Shown: positions 11,464 through 22,907, counted from the first letter of the stretch. The stretch is 64,000 nt of DNA from Parasitella parasitica (GCA_025201805.1 MU619253.1:219316-283315); one strand, 5' to 3'. Notes: generated by a model from the sequence alone, not told the origin. Numbers and translations are program-made.

Positions 11464-11919
11464 ATGAGAATAATTCTATTATTAAACCAGGTGTTCCAAA
11501 ATGAAAACATAACTTTTGATAAACACATCGCCCAGTGGAAATCAAGCTATGCGCAGATAGCGATGATCATACGTGCTTTAATGAAGCATAAAACAGGCTT
11601 TATGTTGCTCTTTATCATAGCTTATCAGCTTTTACATGCTAATTTTCATATGGCTTCTGCAGACAATTTTAGATTACAATGCAAACACATAAGAATGTTA
11701 TCGCATTGCCTCCATGCAAAATTTGTTTATCCTAATATGGATGTTGCTTGGCTAGACTTTTGGAATCTCGAATGGAAACCTCGCAATTGGACTAGTGTTG
11801 ATATTACGAAATATCCTGTTCATAATTACAGGTTCTTTCCCATGACGATCTTTATACGTTTTTTTTGGCCAAGTTATTTTTTATTGTCTTTTTTTTTTTT
11901 TTTTTGGAAAAAAGATTAA
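11464..11919 (+). pseudogene. Fragment of an unidentified dispersed coding repeat (copy 1)
   Basis: A 151-codon open frame of which bases about 11509-11674 are clearly repeated at 25575-25740 (roughly four bases in five identical by eye) and, more weakly, at 25887-26010. The shared translated core is of the type AQWKSSYAQIAMIIRALM...HKTGFMLL. The repeated part is flanked by unrelated sequence, and the frame ends in a run of Phe/Trp codons from a poly(T) tract. Best read as a relic of a mobile or multicopy gene family; I cannot name it. A transposon-derived origin is an inference from dispersal only. Confidence 0.5.
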
Positions 11920-11959
11920 TGTGCATTATAACGATTGAGTAATCAAGTATTCAAGGGAA

Positions 11960-12589
11960 TTAAGCTACGCCATCCCAATAATCTCTGATCATATCAATAG
12001 GTCTCATGATAAGGCTACTAATAGCTAAGGGATAGCCTTGAGTAGGAGCACTTGGATGGGGTCTTGTAACAGTTACAGGTTTATGAGCCTTGAAAGAAGC
12101 ACCCACACGTTTCAATTCATCTTCGGTGCAATGTTGAGTCAATAAAGGTAAAACCTCTTTCTCTTCTTGTTCCACATGCTTCAAGACACCGTCCATAGCA
12201 ATTTCAAGCTTGAAGTCAAATTGCTTGGGATTGGCCTTGATATCTGCATATCTGACACGATACATCAACTCACGCAACTCTTGATGTTCTGATAAACTAC
12301 GGCGATATTCTTCTTCGCCGATTCCACCGCCAACTTTTTCTCTCAGTAAAGGATACATCAACAATTGCTCACACTCGTCATGTTGAACCAGGACCTTGAC
12401 CAAGCTGTTTCTCACCCTGACCTTTTCATCCAGATTAGTACAAGCTTTGTATCTTTCGAATAGAGCCTTGGCATGATTATGATCGGCAATAACCAAATCA
12501 ACAATGTTTTCTGATTTTGTAAAAATGGGAGCTCCGGTTAAACCGACAGCGGCTCCAAATTTGCTTGCGGCGTTGCTAGGGTTTGCCAT
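11960..12589 (-). CDS. Hemerythrin HHE-domain protein
   Basis: 209 residues starting at MANPSN (ATG 12589); the frame is open further upstream, but that part is Ser/Tyr-rich and unlike the family. The HHE cation-binding four-helix bundle is visible: DHNHAKALFERY, then VQHDECEQLLMYPLLRE, SEHQELRELMYRVR, and the last helix HVEQEEKEVLPLL. These give His/Glu iron ligands in the usual order. Such proteins bind a di-iron centre, or O2/NO, and occur in many fungi as cytosolic stress-related proteins. The C-terminal tail (RPHPSAPTQGYP, then a short hydrophobic piece) is family-typical. It is divergent from the DNA ligase IV gene with 296 bases between. Confidence 0.88.
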   Translation of the reverse strand: MANPSNAASKFGAAVGLTGAPIFTKSENIVDLVIADHNHAKALFERYKACTNLDEKVRVRNSLVKVLVQHDECEQLLMYPLLREKVGGGIGEEEYRRSLSEHQELRELMYRVRYADIKANPKQFDFKLEIAMDGVLKHVEQEEKEVLPLLTQHCTEDELKRVGASFKAHKPVTVTRPHPSAPTQGYPLAISSLIMRPIDMIRDYWDGVA

Positions 12590-12885
12590 TTTATTTGCTT
12601 TCCAGGATGCGTTATGAAGATAAGAAGAAAAGCTGTACAAGCAGCTCACTTTATATATTTCTAAAAATTAAAATGATTATGGTATGATAATATCATTACG
12701 AGACTCATTACAAGACAAATACGTAATGTTGATGAATCATTTACAATTACTTTTGATGGCATTTGATCTATTTCCACAAACCTTATTGGCCATTGTTTTG
12801 AACAAAAGCATCAAAAATCCTGCAGCATACGAAAAAAAAAAAAAAAAATAACAACTGTACCTTTTTCTTTTTAGGAACCAAAACT

Positions 12886-15800
12886 ATGCCGTTTGCTTCA
12901 CCATCTTTTGAAGACTTCTGCAACTTCCTCGACAAACTATCGTCTATTAAGAGTAATGAAAAAAGAAAGACATTGCAAAGCTTTATCAACAAATGGGTGC
13001 GAGGATATGGACCTGATGTTTACGACGCGATACGCCTATTGTTTCCAAAAGTAAGGTTGAGTGCTATAAACTATATGGATGACTACTAACTTGTAGAGCA
13101 CAGGGAGATGACGAGAGAAAATACAATTTGAAAGAAGATAAGCTTGCAGCAGTCTTGATAAAAGCATTGGTTATAGACCCAACTTCTGCTGATGGTATTC
13201 GTTTGAAGAAATACAAGCAGCCAGTTGCTCATAATGAGGTAGCATTATACACAGATTTACATTGATTTATCAACTAAAACTATTCCGTAGAAAACTGCTG
13301 GTAATTTCCCTCTCATCGCATTTGAGGAAATTCAAAAGAGATCAATTGTACAGAGATCAACACAAACAGTAAGAGACACCAATAATTATTTAGACAAATT
13401 AGCAGACAGAGAAAGCAAAGAAGATCAAACAAATATATTCAAAGAAATGCTCAACAAGTACACAGCACAGCAGGTTCAATGGATCATTCGCATCATTTTA
13501 AAAGGTACGGGTATTAATGTTGTGTGAAAACGACGTACTGATAACAAGTTAATGCAAGATATGAAGATTCAATGCGGCGAGAAGCAGATATTGAACGCAA
13601 TTTACGATGGAGCATATGACGAATGGACAGCCAACAAGTCACTGCATGCAATTTGTAAATTGGGGTCATACACTGTGGAAGGGGAAGGCGGTACAACGCT
13701 TCAAGTAAATAGACACAACGCAGACAATGCGCACTCTGAACTAAACGCTTGTACATTTACATAGAAGCAAAGACGCCAACGACTTCAATTATTCAACATG
13801 TTTATACCTCAAACATGCGATCCATTCAGCGAGAAATTATACGATCAACTAGAGAAACCTTTTTATGTAGAGAAAAAGCTAGATGGAGAACGAGTTCTTA
13901 TGCACTTTGACAGGGAAAAGGATGAATTTTTATGGCATTCAAGACGAAGAATCGAAGAAAACTACTTGTACGGATCATCTTCAAAAGACATGACTAAATT
14001 GTCGGGTCATATTCACAGAGGAATCAATGCAAAAAGGTAACACGAACTACAGCTGTGTTAAAAGAAGAGATGGCTAAAAACTTTAAACAGGATTATCCTA
14101 GACGGTGAAATGATAGCATATCACCCTGTTGAAAACATCTTTTTGGAATTTGGCACACTAAAAGATGCTGCGAAACGAGACATCAATGATCCGGTACTTC
14201 CCCACCCTTGCTGTAATGTCATTAATTAATTAGTTTGCTTTTTCTCTTTCTCTGATCACACGACTAATATCACCCGTTGTAGTCGTTGTATTTGACATAC
14301 TCATGGTGGACGACACTCCTTTGATTGAAAATAAGCTCGAAGACCGCTTGAAAGTACTTAACGCCGTTGTCAAAGAACAGAATATGCATCTAAGATTCAT
14401 GAGCAGATTAGAAATGGAGACTCGAGAGGAAATCAATAGTGAATTGGAAAAAGTCTTACTGAATCGAGAAGAAGGGCTTGTTATCAAAGACAAAAGCTCC
14501 ACATATCAGATTGATAAACGATCGTCGAGATGGCTGAAATATAAACCGATTTACATGGATTCTATGGTGGATACGTGCGACCTGCTACTGGTAGGAGCAA
14601 GATACGGTAGTGGTCGTCTGGGTGGTAAATTGGGCAGCATATTATGCGCTGTTCGAGATGATAGAATTCCAGACACAGAGCCTCCAAAGTTTGCGACTTT
14701 AACATTAGCGGGCAGTATGAAAGGGGAAATCGTAAGAGAGTTGATGTGAGTAGTTTGATATCCTCCGCGTTCAGCATGCTGATACAGTATATATCACAGG
14801 CATTTGATGAAGACAGTATCAGATCATGATCCTAAAAAAATTCCAGATTGGATGGTTCACCCTAGACCAGGCGAATCGTTTGACAAAGTGGTTGATTATC
14901 AAGAGCAAGTGCTATGTATAGTTTATATTCAAGTGTGTATACACTAACAAAAAGGTGTTTTAATTAGTGGTATTGTGGTAGAGGTCAAGGGCACGGAAAT
15001 TGTGGACTCCAGTAAGTGAATGACACGGGTGCACTATTCGAAATACTCATTTTTTGTATGTAAAAGCAAAGTTTGGCACACAATGCACTTTACGATTTCC
15101 AAAATATGTTGGACTGAGATCAGATAAAGGGTGGCAAGATGTGATGACTTTTTCGGACGTGCTCAGGGCCCGCTCAGAAGGCGCTGTAGGCAAGAAAAGG
15201 GATGCTGATGACAGAATGTAAGTGTTAATGGTTCCTTTTACAGGGTGTGCATTCTGTTCTTACTATATATATAAGTGTCAGAGACAGTGGTAAAAGATCA
15301 AAAAGGGTGGGTTATCTTCGATGAAATATACACATGCAAACGTTAAATGGATTGCGTTTTCAGGGAGCATCGTTACTACCCAGTCAGCAAGGCATAGACT
15401 CGAGCAATGTCGTCCAAAAAACGTCGATATTTGAGGGCAAAGTGTTTTGTAAGTAGATTGAAAATGGATTAAAAAGTGCAAGTCTCATATAACCATGCAG
15501 ATGTCATGAATGGTACCAAACTGACGGATTATGAGCCCAGTGGCATACTAAAGAACGATTTGGACTTGCTGATTAAAGAAAATGGCGGCGAATACCGACA
15601 AAATAAAACGGCCGATGTAATTGTAGCAGGAGTTCACAGTAGGTAACGGCATAGGTGTACGGAAAAACTACTTAATTCTGATGAAATAGACTCGCGAGTG
15701 GATAGCAGCATACAGGCAGACAAGGACCGAGATATACTACATCCTAGCTACATCTTGGATTCCATCGACGCGCAAAGATTACAGCCTATTGGCCCCAAGT

Positions 15801-16448
15801 ACATGTTTTACACATCACCAAAAACTCAACAGGATTTTTTAAAAACCATGGATGAGTATGGCGATTACTACAACAAGAAGATAAAAGCTAAAGACCTGGT
15901 TGAGATTATGGACAGGATGCAAACAGAGGCGGATTTGGATAATACCCACTACCGAAATTTGGCTCTAGAAGCAACGGAACGCTATTTTCCAGAGAGTATC
16001 AACGATATGCTCTTTTTAAAATGTGTTGCCTACTTTGATTTAGATTCATCGATGCTAAATGACCAGCCTATCCCAATCACGCCTGAATGGGTCACTTGGA
16101 AGCGGTATCATGAAGAGATAGAGTTGGGTCGATCTCTCTTTGAGTTTCAAGCAGGAAGGGTCACTACAGATACCATGGATCCAAGCATTACACATGTTGT
16201 ATTCAATCCACATGATTTATCTCGTTTGCCAAAGTTGTCAAAAGTGTTTAAACGGGAGCCATTGCCAAGATTTGTCACCTTGGACTGGGTTCATCAATGC
16301 TACAAAGAGGATGTTCATTTGGACGAGAAAGGTGAATACAGTTGTGGGATCGGTTGGAATGTGTGGACCATTCTAATTTGTAACTTTAGAGTTTGATCCA
16401 AAGTTCTGCACTCGTGTAGGCCAAGCAGCTCGTATCAATGCTATTTAA
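12886..16448 (+). CDS. LIG4: DNA ligase IV (non-homologous end joining)
   Basis: Many short introns. Clear exons include 12886-13050, 13104-13238, 13291-13504, 13559-13704, 13765-14036, 14091-14212 and 14283-14745; the last exon is 16390-16448. Order: DNA-binding domain, then the adenylation domain with active-site lysine in YVEKKLDGERVLMH, then RIILDGEM, PCFVVFDILMVDD, EGLVIKDKSS and RWLKYKP motifs. An OB-fold follows (GTQCTLRFPKYVGLRSDKGW). Two BRCT-like regions lie at the C-terminus, the last one including VTLDWVHQCYKE. The C-terminal half is expected to bind XRCC4/Lif1. The junction near 14908-14968 could not be resolved cleanly, and small exons between 15000 and 15700 were only followed by frame. 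Seals double-strand breaks in NHEJ in the nucleus. A single-copy housekeeping gene, convergent with the phosphatase gene. Confidence 0.9.
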
Positions 16449-16690
16449 ATTCTGTACATTATCTTTTCCTCTATAGAAGATATGCTTTTTTTTTTTTTTT
16501 CGCAAACATGAATGAAAGGAAATTATATATATAAGATATCAAGTTGCTTTTTATTACGCTTTATATTCGATATATATATATATATATATACGCTTAAAGT
16601 TATGTTTTATATATAGACTAAACGGGTTTTGGAAATTGGAAGCACAAGTGCTTGGGACGAGCATAGTCTTTGCTGCTGTTATCTTTACGA
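16449..16690. repeat. Short convergent 3' intergenic with TA dinucleotide run
   Basis: Between the 3' ends of the ligase IV and phosphatase genes. Contains a poly(T) run at about 16486-16500 and a (TA)n stretch at about 16570-16590. Probably only terminators and polyadenylation signals. Confidence 0.55.
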
Positions 16691-17686
16691 TTATGTACGC
16701 GTACCGATTGTCCTGTGATAGTTACTTGTAGATGAGAGACATTCTCTTTGATACATGACCAAAAGCCCAACAATGAAAATTGCTATAGTTAGAGGCTGTT
16801 CGTCGTCAGATTCTGCTATCGCCGTTGTGTTTGTTGTTGAGAATGACGCTGATGGTGTTTCTTGGAGACTTGCTGAACGAGGCCGCTGCTTATGCGCGGC
16901 TTTATGGAGAGATTGGGAAGATGAAAAAGACGGTGATAATGAATTTCTTGAGGATTGTTTGCTACATACTACTGTAGCAGAACCTCTCGCTCGGGTTTGA
17001 ATGTTGTGTCTCTTTTCAACTAGCTGCTGCTGCTGCGTTGGTATCGATTGCTCATATTCACGTAGCTGGTATAAGAGCTCCATATTAGGGCGAATATTGG
17101 GAGCTTTGTCTTTAACAAATTCGAGAGCGCGATCCAAAGACCAGTTTTGTCCCGCAAAGATGCCACTGTCCATCATTATGGTAGTGTCAATTCTTTTCAT
17201 GCAGCGAGTTGATTTTAAAAGGAAAGCCAATATCAATGCTGCAGAACGCTCGATACCTTGTTGACAATGAATCAAAACGATACGATGGTGTTTGTGAGCA
17301 CTGCGAATGGTGTCAACAGCTCGGTCAAACTCGGATATAGCTAGGTTGTGCTGGCTATGTGTCCATTTTATGTGATGGTAGTCGATATGCGGCAAGGGCG
17401 CGATGATCCTTATTTCACTGGCGACGTTAATGATACATGTGATACCATGGTGAGTCAATTGAGTGACATTGAGAGCATTGTAACATGCACCTAGATATAA
17501 ATTGGGCAAGATGCAAGCAGGGCCGTGTTGGTAAACATTGCTTGTGCTTTCTTGCATACCCGTATCTTTAGTACTATTGTAACTGTGTGGCATGCTAATG
17601 GTAGGATTTGGAGCAACATTGCCATTTCTTGGTAATGACAAATTTAGTGCTAGCTTTTTTAAATTTCTTTTACACATCTTTATCAA
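16691..17686 (-). CDS. Dual-specificity protein phosphatase-like protein
   Basis: 331 residues in one exon. The DSP domain spans about residues 50-215. It starts with ILPNLYLGACYNALN and continues through GITCIINVAS, then the signature HCQQGIERS with catalytic Cys141 and Arg147, ending near NMELLYQLREYE. The general-acid loop reads IKWTHSQHN, with no Asp where most DSPs carry one, so activity may be reduced or use another residue. A Ser-rich disordered segment follows (about 225-300), then a hydrophobic stretch LTIAIFIVGLLVMY near residues 300-313 that could anchor the tail in a membrane. The nearest named class is MAP-kinase-phosphatase-like DSPs; the substrate is unknown. Start chosen at the first ATG; Met4 is an alternative. 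Confidence 0.8.
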   Translation of the reverse strand: MIKMCKRNLKKLALNLSLPRNGNVAPNPTISMPHSYNSTKDTGMQESTSNVYQHGPACILPNLYLGACYNALNVTQLTHHGITCIINVASEIRIIAPLPHIDYHHIKWTHSQHNLAISEFDRAVDTIRSAHKHHRIVLIHCQQGIERSAALILAFLLKSTRCMKRIDTTIMMDSGIFAGQNWSLDRALEFVKDKAPNIRPNMELLYQLREYEQSIPTQQQQLVEKRHNIQTRARGSATVVCSKQSSRNSLSPSFSSSQSLHKAAHKQRPRSASLQETPSASFSTTNTTAIAESDDEQPLTIAIFIVGLLVMYQRECLSSTSNYHRTIGTRT

Positions 17687-18095
17687 CGACTAAAAGAAGA
17701 AAGAGAAAGAGAAAGAGAGCGTGAGGAGGACAGAGGTAATCAATTATGGGATTTAATCAAACCATTTGCTGCATGAAGATCTTGTTAATTTAGTGTCGGC
17801 CAACCAGCGAATATATTGTTTTACAAGAGCGTATTAACTTTGGTTTTCCACTTGCAATTAATCAAACATGTCTCCTATATTTCAAATATGTGATTTACAG
17901 CTCCTTTTTTTTAGACTCATTTTCAAGTAAGAAATGTCAAAAGCGAATGTAGACTTCGCTATGGACAAAGCTATTGTGTAAATAACCTAATTTACATACG
18001 GTATAACGTCTGCTTGAATAGGACGGAGGATATCAGATCAACGATTTTTGAGACAAGCGTAATTTATTATTATTTCTTTTATAACTTAAAATAAT
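17687..18095. other. Intergenic stretch, nothing recognised
   Basis: About 400 bases between the phosphatase start and the 3' end of the Stm1-like gene, both on the minus strand. It begins with an AG-rich stretch (aaagagaaagagagcgtgagg), the complement of the CT-rich leaders seen ahead of other genes here. No coding signal. Confidence 0.5.
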
Positions 18096-19291
18096 TTAAG
18101 CAGTAGCACCGAGAGTGGGGAAAGCAGAGGCATCTTGAAGGTTGACAGCGGGAGTAGCGGCGTTCTTGGTGGAACGGCGGTTGTTGTTGTTGCTCTTACC
18201 ACCACGACCACCACGGCGATCATTCTTACGGACCTCAGGACGAGGCTTTTCCTCAAAACGTTGCTCGATTTTAACAAAGACCTTTTCCTTGCGGGTCTTC
18301 TCGGTAGTCTTTTTGACAGTCTTGGTCTCCTTGGAGACATAAAACTCTTCGAACTGCTCCTTGGAAAAGGCAACGGTGCCATTGAAAGCAGAATCATCGT
18401 TGTCGTTAGCCTTGCGGGCTTCGGGAAGAGAAACCTTCAAAGACTTGTTGGCCTTTTCAGCCAAATATTCATCCAAGGTCTTGACTTGCTCCTCCTCTTC
18501 AACGGGAGTAGCAACTTCAGCTTCAGGAGCATCAGGATCAGCAGGGCTAAGAGTGTCCTTGGCAGCTTCGGCTTCAGAAGTGCCTGCCTTACCCCAACCC
18601 TTGTTGATCTTCTTTTCAGTATCACTTTAAAAAAGATTAATGTCTCCCCTAATTGCCTCCATCCTAAGTATCATTTTTACTTACACAACACCGGTACCGG
18701 AGTGACGATCGAATTGACGACCACGTTGAGGGCGATTGTTTTGTTGACGGGGACCCTTAGGCTTACCACCCTTGGCGCCACGAGCAACTAGGATTGATAT
18801 TAGTATTAGGTTATGTCGTGATAAAATTTTTAAATTCTTTGAAAATTGCTCCAGACATCTTTTAAAAGCCTAATGAAGAAGAAGCACTGCTAAATGATTG
18901 CTCAATTCCAAGACTGGATACAAATTCCGAGAAATCAACAGTTAAGTCAGCAATATGTCCAAATAGCGTTTGTCCACACAGCCTATCAAGTAAATGTGCC
19001 CTGATTATTGAAAAAATAAAAAGGTTCGATCATTTGCACATTTGACACAGACAGCTATCTGGAATGTTCAAAGTTTCCATTTGTACGCTATGTTGAACTG
19101 CTTCTTCTTCATCAGAAACTCAAAAGATTATATAGACTAAAGAATTAGTTGCAAAAAAAAAAGAGAGATATCTTACCATCCTTGTTGGCAGCCTTAATGT
19201 CAACGACAGGAGCCTCCTCCTTGGTGGGAGCAGGGCGAGGGGTCTCACCATCACCAAGGATGTCGAAAAGGTTCTTAGAGTAAGTGGACAT
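18096..19291 (-). CDS. Stm1/SERBP1-type (hyaluronan/mRNA-binding family) ribosome-associated protein
   Basis: Three exons (19291-19177, 18787-18685, 18624-18096) join in frame to 248 residues. Family hallmarks are visible: the N-terminal MSTYSKNLFDILGD (as in Stm1-type starts, FDLLGND-like), an Arg/Gly/Gln-rich segment, and the conserved RQFDRHSGTG motif split by intron 2. An acidic linker with KINKGWGKAG follows, then a Lys-rich helical part, and an RGG-like tail (RRGGRGG) ending AFPTLGATA. By family knowledge these proteins occupy the mRNA channel of idle 80S ribosomes and bind eEF2, preserving ribosomes in stationary phase. Intron 1 is 389 nt, far longer than the ~55-nt norm here. Confidence 0.88.
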
Positions 19292-20846
19292 TTCTATAAA
19301 AGAGCTTGTATGCGATGGATGCCTCGATCGAAGGGATGGATGGATATCGCAAAAACACAAAGGGAAGGATTCTTTTAAATGACATGACTGATTCCAAATT
19401 TTATACAATTAAAAAATTTCCCTTTTTTTTTTGCCCGGCCCCCCCTTCCTACATATACTCCCCTTTTTGCCTATCCGAATCAGAAGAACTGAAAATGGCT
19501 TGCAAAGATGCTCGGACTTGGGGGAGGGGGGTACTTGCATTACATGTCATAGAGGCTTGTTTTTCCACCTCGCTTTGACGGGATCAGTAAAATTAAATTG
19601 AACCAGATCCGATAGTTGACTATCCAGTACATTTAGGATACTGCTATTAACATGATCGCTTCTTCAGTCGCACCAGCAACAAGGAGAGGGATGCCAATGC
19701 GTATAGATTTTCAAGTGCACCATGTTAAAATGTATTTAGATAGCATTCCCGTAGCATATGCGTTGCTTCTCCTTTAGGCTTTAGAGTTTGCAAATTGCTC
19801 AGACACTGTTCACATGTATTTACATTGAAGATTCTTCTTTCAAGCATTTATCTCTGTTTTGATTAGCTATTCGCAGAGGGTATCGCTTTCTAATTTAGAA
19901 ACTATTTCATGCAGAGCTACTGCCTGCAATATAATGACATAAATATCTTTCTAATATCGTTTTAAAGAGGGAAGTGCCAGATGCAAATAGAATACTGTTT
20001 GGAAATGCGCTATAGATGGCTTCACCATCAATTTTTTGATGCTAGCTTTATAGAGACATACAGAGTAATATCGGAGGTTTTGCTCGTGAAAGGGTTTACT
20101 TGTAAAGAAAAGAAAGGATAAGAGAGTAATTGTACTAGATTGGTAAAGCTAAATACAGAAAATGGATATAAAAATATAATATAGATATAGGCAGCAATGT
20201 AAAATAAGTTATAGGCTTATATCTTTGACATTTGGTTGTTGTCATGGCAACGGGCATGGAATAAACATAGTAATGGATGAAATGGAGACGATTTACTAAG
20301 AGTGAAAACCAGCATTTTGTAGCCGATCATGGGTAGTCAATTGAACCAACGTTGTTTTCTTTCTTTTCCTTAAATAAACTCTATTTCTCAATATACTATA
20401 GCATAAACCCAGGACTGGGCTACTTGACCCCACTTTTATGATTTTGAATACATCAAACCCAATATAGGTTTCAGTGTTTTGTATTCGCCCTTGACAATCA
20501 GCAGCCGTACCCATTTTTTTTATGAAAGCTTTGGCAGCACGAGGTATAAGTATATCTGATTTATCAAATGGGTTCCTCGGTTTTTTTTTTTTTTGGGATA
20601 AACATTCCTTATCAAGGAGTATACAGAGCTGTTCGTAGCCGCATTTACTGATGGAAAGTATACACAAGAAAGCGAGGATAAAGAATTATACAACTATCCA
20701 TGTAGATAAAACTCTCTTGTTGCCAAACTGTTCATTGATGTGATGTGTCAACATTGTCGCACTGGGCAAGTTCTACATCGTGACCTTTAAAAGGTAACAA
20801 GCAATGGGGGAAAAGTTTTTGGCGTTTCTTCGATACTTAATAAAAC
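19292..20846. other. Intergenic region, nothing recognised
   Basis: About 1.55 kb between divergent genes (Stm1-like on minus, RluA-HemK fusion on plus). It contains a GC-skewed patch with C and G runs at about 19437-19446 and 19520-19530, probably promoter-proximal to the Stm1-like gene. The open frame at 20296-20667 (minus) is lysine-rich through an A-run and shows no family signal. No RNA gene seen. Confidence 0.5.
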
Positions 20847-22609
20847 ATGGAAAACAGCAACTCAATTAATTACCTTAAGGTAACGGTTCCCGAGTCGGCG
20901 CAAGATACAAGAATTAGAAAATATCTATTAAACCATTACAGAAGGGTAGTGCGATCAAAAGAAAATGTACATCGAGCATTTGAAAGACATGAAATCACTA
21001 TAAATGGATGTCCGGTGGAAGAGACTAGACGTCTCAAGAAGGGAGATGTAGTAGAAGTCAAGTACGATAAATCTATAGAAGAGGCCAACAAAATGAAGAT
21101 AATTCCTATAAGGATATGCTATGAAGACGATTATTTGGCTGTTGTGTGGAAACCTTCAGGACAGGTATGTTACCAAAAAGCATTGGAACGAAATCTATCA
21201 AACCTTAATTTGAGCCGCGTTTTTTTTATTTTATGGATCAATGAACCTGATAGCCTTTTGCCATTTTCGAAAAAGCGATACAATTCAACATTGCATTAAA
21301 AGATTTGGAAGGGAATCTGCGAAAAGTATGGTGTGTAAATGAGATTCAGAAGGCCGCTTCAGGGTTGATTATCGTGGCCAAAACTGAAGCCAGCAGGGAT
21401 ATACTGACGGAACAATACAACAGCAACCAAATCCAAACAACCATGCGCATCCTCTGTCATGGATACGTGACTACAACAGCGACAGACGAGTTGTTCAAGC
21501 TTGATGTGAACAAAAAAACCGAAAGCATTGTTCCCGGTCAAGTATTGAATAGCATTGCCATTGTTTCACAAACACCCTCCAACAATGCACAATATATATC
21601 CAGGCTCGATGTAGAATTATGCACACCCATATTAAGCACGCAGCTGCGTAAACTATTTTACTTTCACTCGGATCATCCCATCATTGGCAATTCTACGTTT
21701 ACGAGGCCCTTGAAGACAAATAGGGACAAAGGCTTATGTGCAGCTTTGATAGCCGTCGCTTTTACTCATCCTGTAGAGCTAAACACACAAATAGCCGTGG
21801 AACAGCACGAGCCTGCCAAATTCGGTGTCATGTGTGAGCGTGAAGCAAGGTCTTTTCAGAGTAAACTAGACCGCGAAGCTGACGAAATCAAGAAATCGAA
21901 CGTGCCTTGTGCTGATGTGGAGCAAAGAAAACAAGGACAGTTGTTAGCCTACATGCTGGGACAAAAAGAGTTTTGTGGTTTGATGTACAAAATAACGAGC
22001 GATTGTTTGATTCCAAGAACCAGCTCTGAAACGCTTGTACAAGCGGCTGTTGTAGCATCAAAATCCATAGATAGCGAGTCTATTCATGTGATTGATGTAG
22101 GCACAGGCTGTGGAAATCTTTTGATATCTATTCTTGATCAGATTTCTTGCGCTACAGGCGTTGGGGTGGACATTAGCGAAGCTGCGTTGAACGTAGCCAA
22201 AGAAAATGCAAGTCGGTTACTTTCTGATCAACAGCAGCAGCAAAGAGCCACATGGCGCATCCAGGACATGACCAGCTTGAATGACCAGAATGCGTATGAT
22301 ATCTTGGTATGCAACCCTCCCTATCTTGATTTTGATAAGGCCAAAAAGAGCAAAGAGCAAATGATTGCGCTACGACAAGAGCCTGCAGAAGCCTTGTTTG
22401 CCAAGGACCTCGGCTATGAATGGTATCATGTGCTGAGCAAAGTAGCGCCTGTTGTTGTAAAGGATCACGGCTATGTGATACTGGAATGCGGCAAGGGAAT
22501 GATGGAAAAAGTGTTAGCAATATGGTCTGACTGGAAGCAAGTTGCCGTCTACAAGGACGCTCAGGGATGGGATCGTTGTCTCGTTTTGCAAATGAGATGG
22601 GTTGCATAA
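20847..22609 (+). CDS. Fusion of a degenerate RluA-type pseudouridine synthase with a HemK/PrmC-type protein-glutamine methyltransferase
   Basis: Two exons (20847-21164, 21254-22609) give 557 residues. Residues about 10-75 form an S4-like RNA-binding domain (VHRAFERHEITINGCPV, then RRLKKGDVVEV). Residues about 85-285 follow the RluA fold: YEDDYLAVVWKPSG, then VNEIQKAASGLIIVAKT in place of VHRLDxxTSG, and later LRKLFYFHSDHPIIGNSTF and FTHP. The catalytic Asp is Gln138, so this half should be inactive. Residues about 330-555 are HemK-like: LIPRTSSETLV, DVGTGCGNLL (SAM loop, about 389-393), VDISEAAL, the catalytic NPPY at about 460-463, and QEPAEALFAKDLG. HemK/PrmC/Mtq1 enzymes methylate the GGQ glutamine of release factors. 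The N-terminal half may therefore serve as a ribosome/RNA-binding module (inference). No obvious mitochondrial presequence. Confidence 0.88.
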
Positions 22610-22907
22610 ATTAAAAAAGGCCCATCATTACTCCGCCTGCAACAAATATCGTCAAGAATTGCACGTTATTATTAAACCACACTGTTTTTTAGTGAATGAA
22701 TAGCTGCATTACAGTCTTTTAAAGATGTTTAATACCATGGAAATAAAGAAATTGTATAGGAAATAGCTTCAAAACTTGATTGGTTACATGAAAATCGTCG
22801 AATCTATTGGATCGATGAGACACAAGGGTTCATGCCGATGGTATAAAAATGAATGAAAAAACTAGTTTTTTTCTAGTTTCCCTTGTTATTATACAACACA
22901 CTACAAA
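22610..22907. other. Short intergenic, nothing recognised
   Basis: About 300 bases between two plus-strand genes. AT-rich with a short inverted element (aaactagtttttttctagttt, 22859-22879) just before the next gene, possibly a promoter element or the upstream terminator. No coding signal. Confidence 0.4.

Noticed and set aside
19023-19040. ggttcgatc string resembling a tRNA T-loop
   Set aside because: No acceptor stem, D-loop or anticodon arm could be folded around it.
18788-19176. Possible box C/D snoRNA in the long Stm1-like intron
   Set aside because: A ctgatga string and a ctga string occur on the coding strand, but they are about 165 bases apart, lack a terminal stem and the first has C instead of R in the C box.
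20296-20667. 123-codon minus-strand ORF
   Set aside because: Lysine runs come from an A-rich tract, composition is intergenic-like and no family motif is visible.
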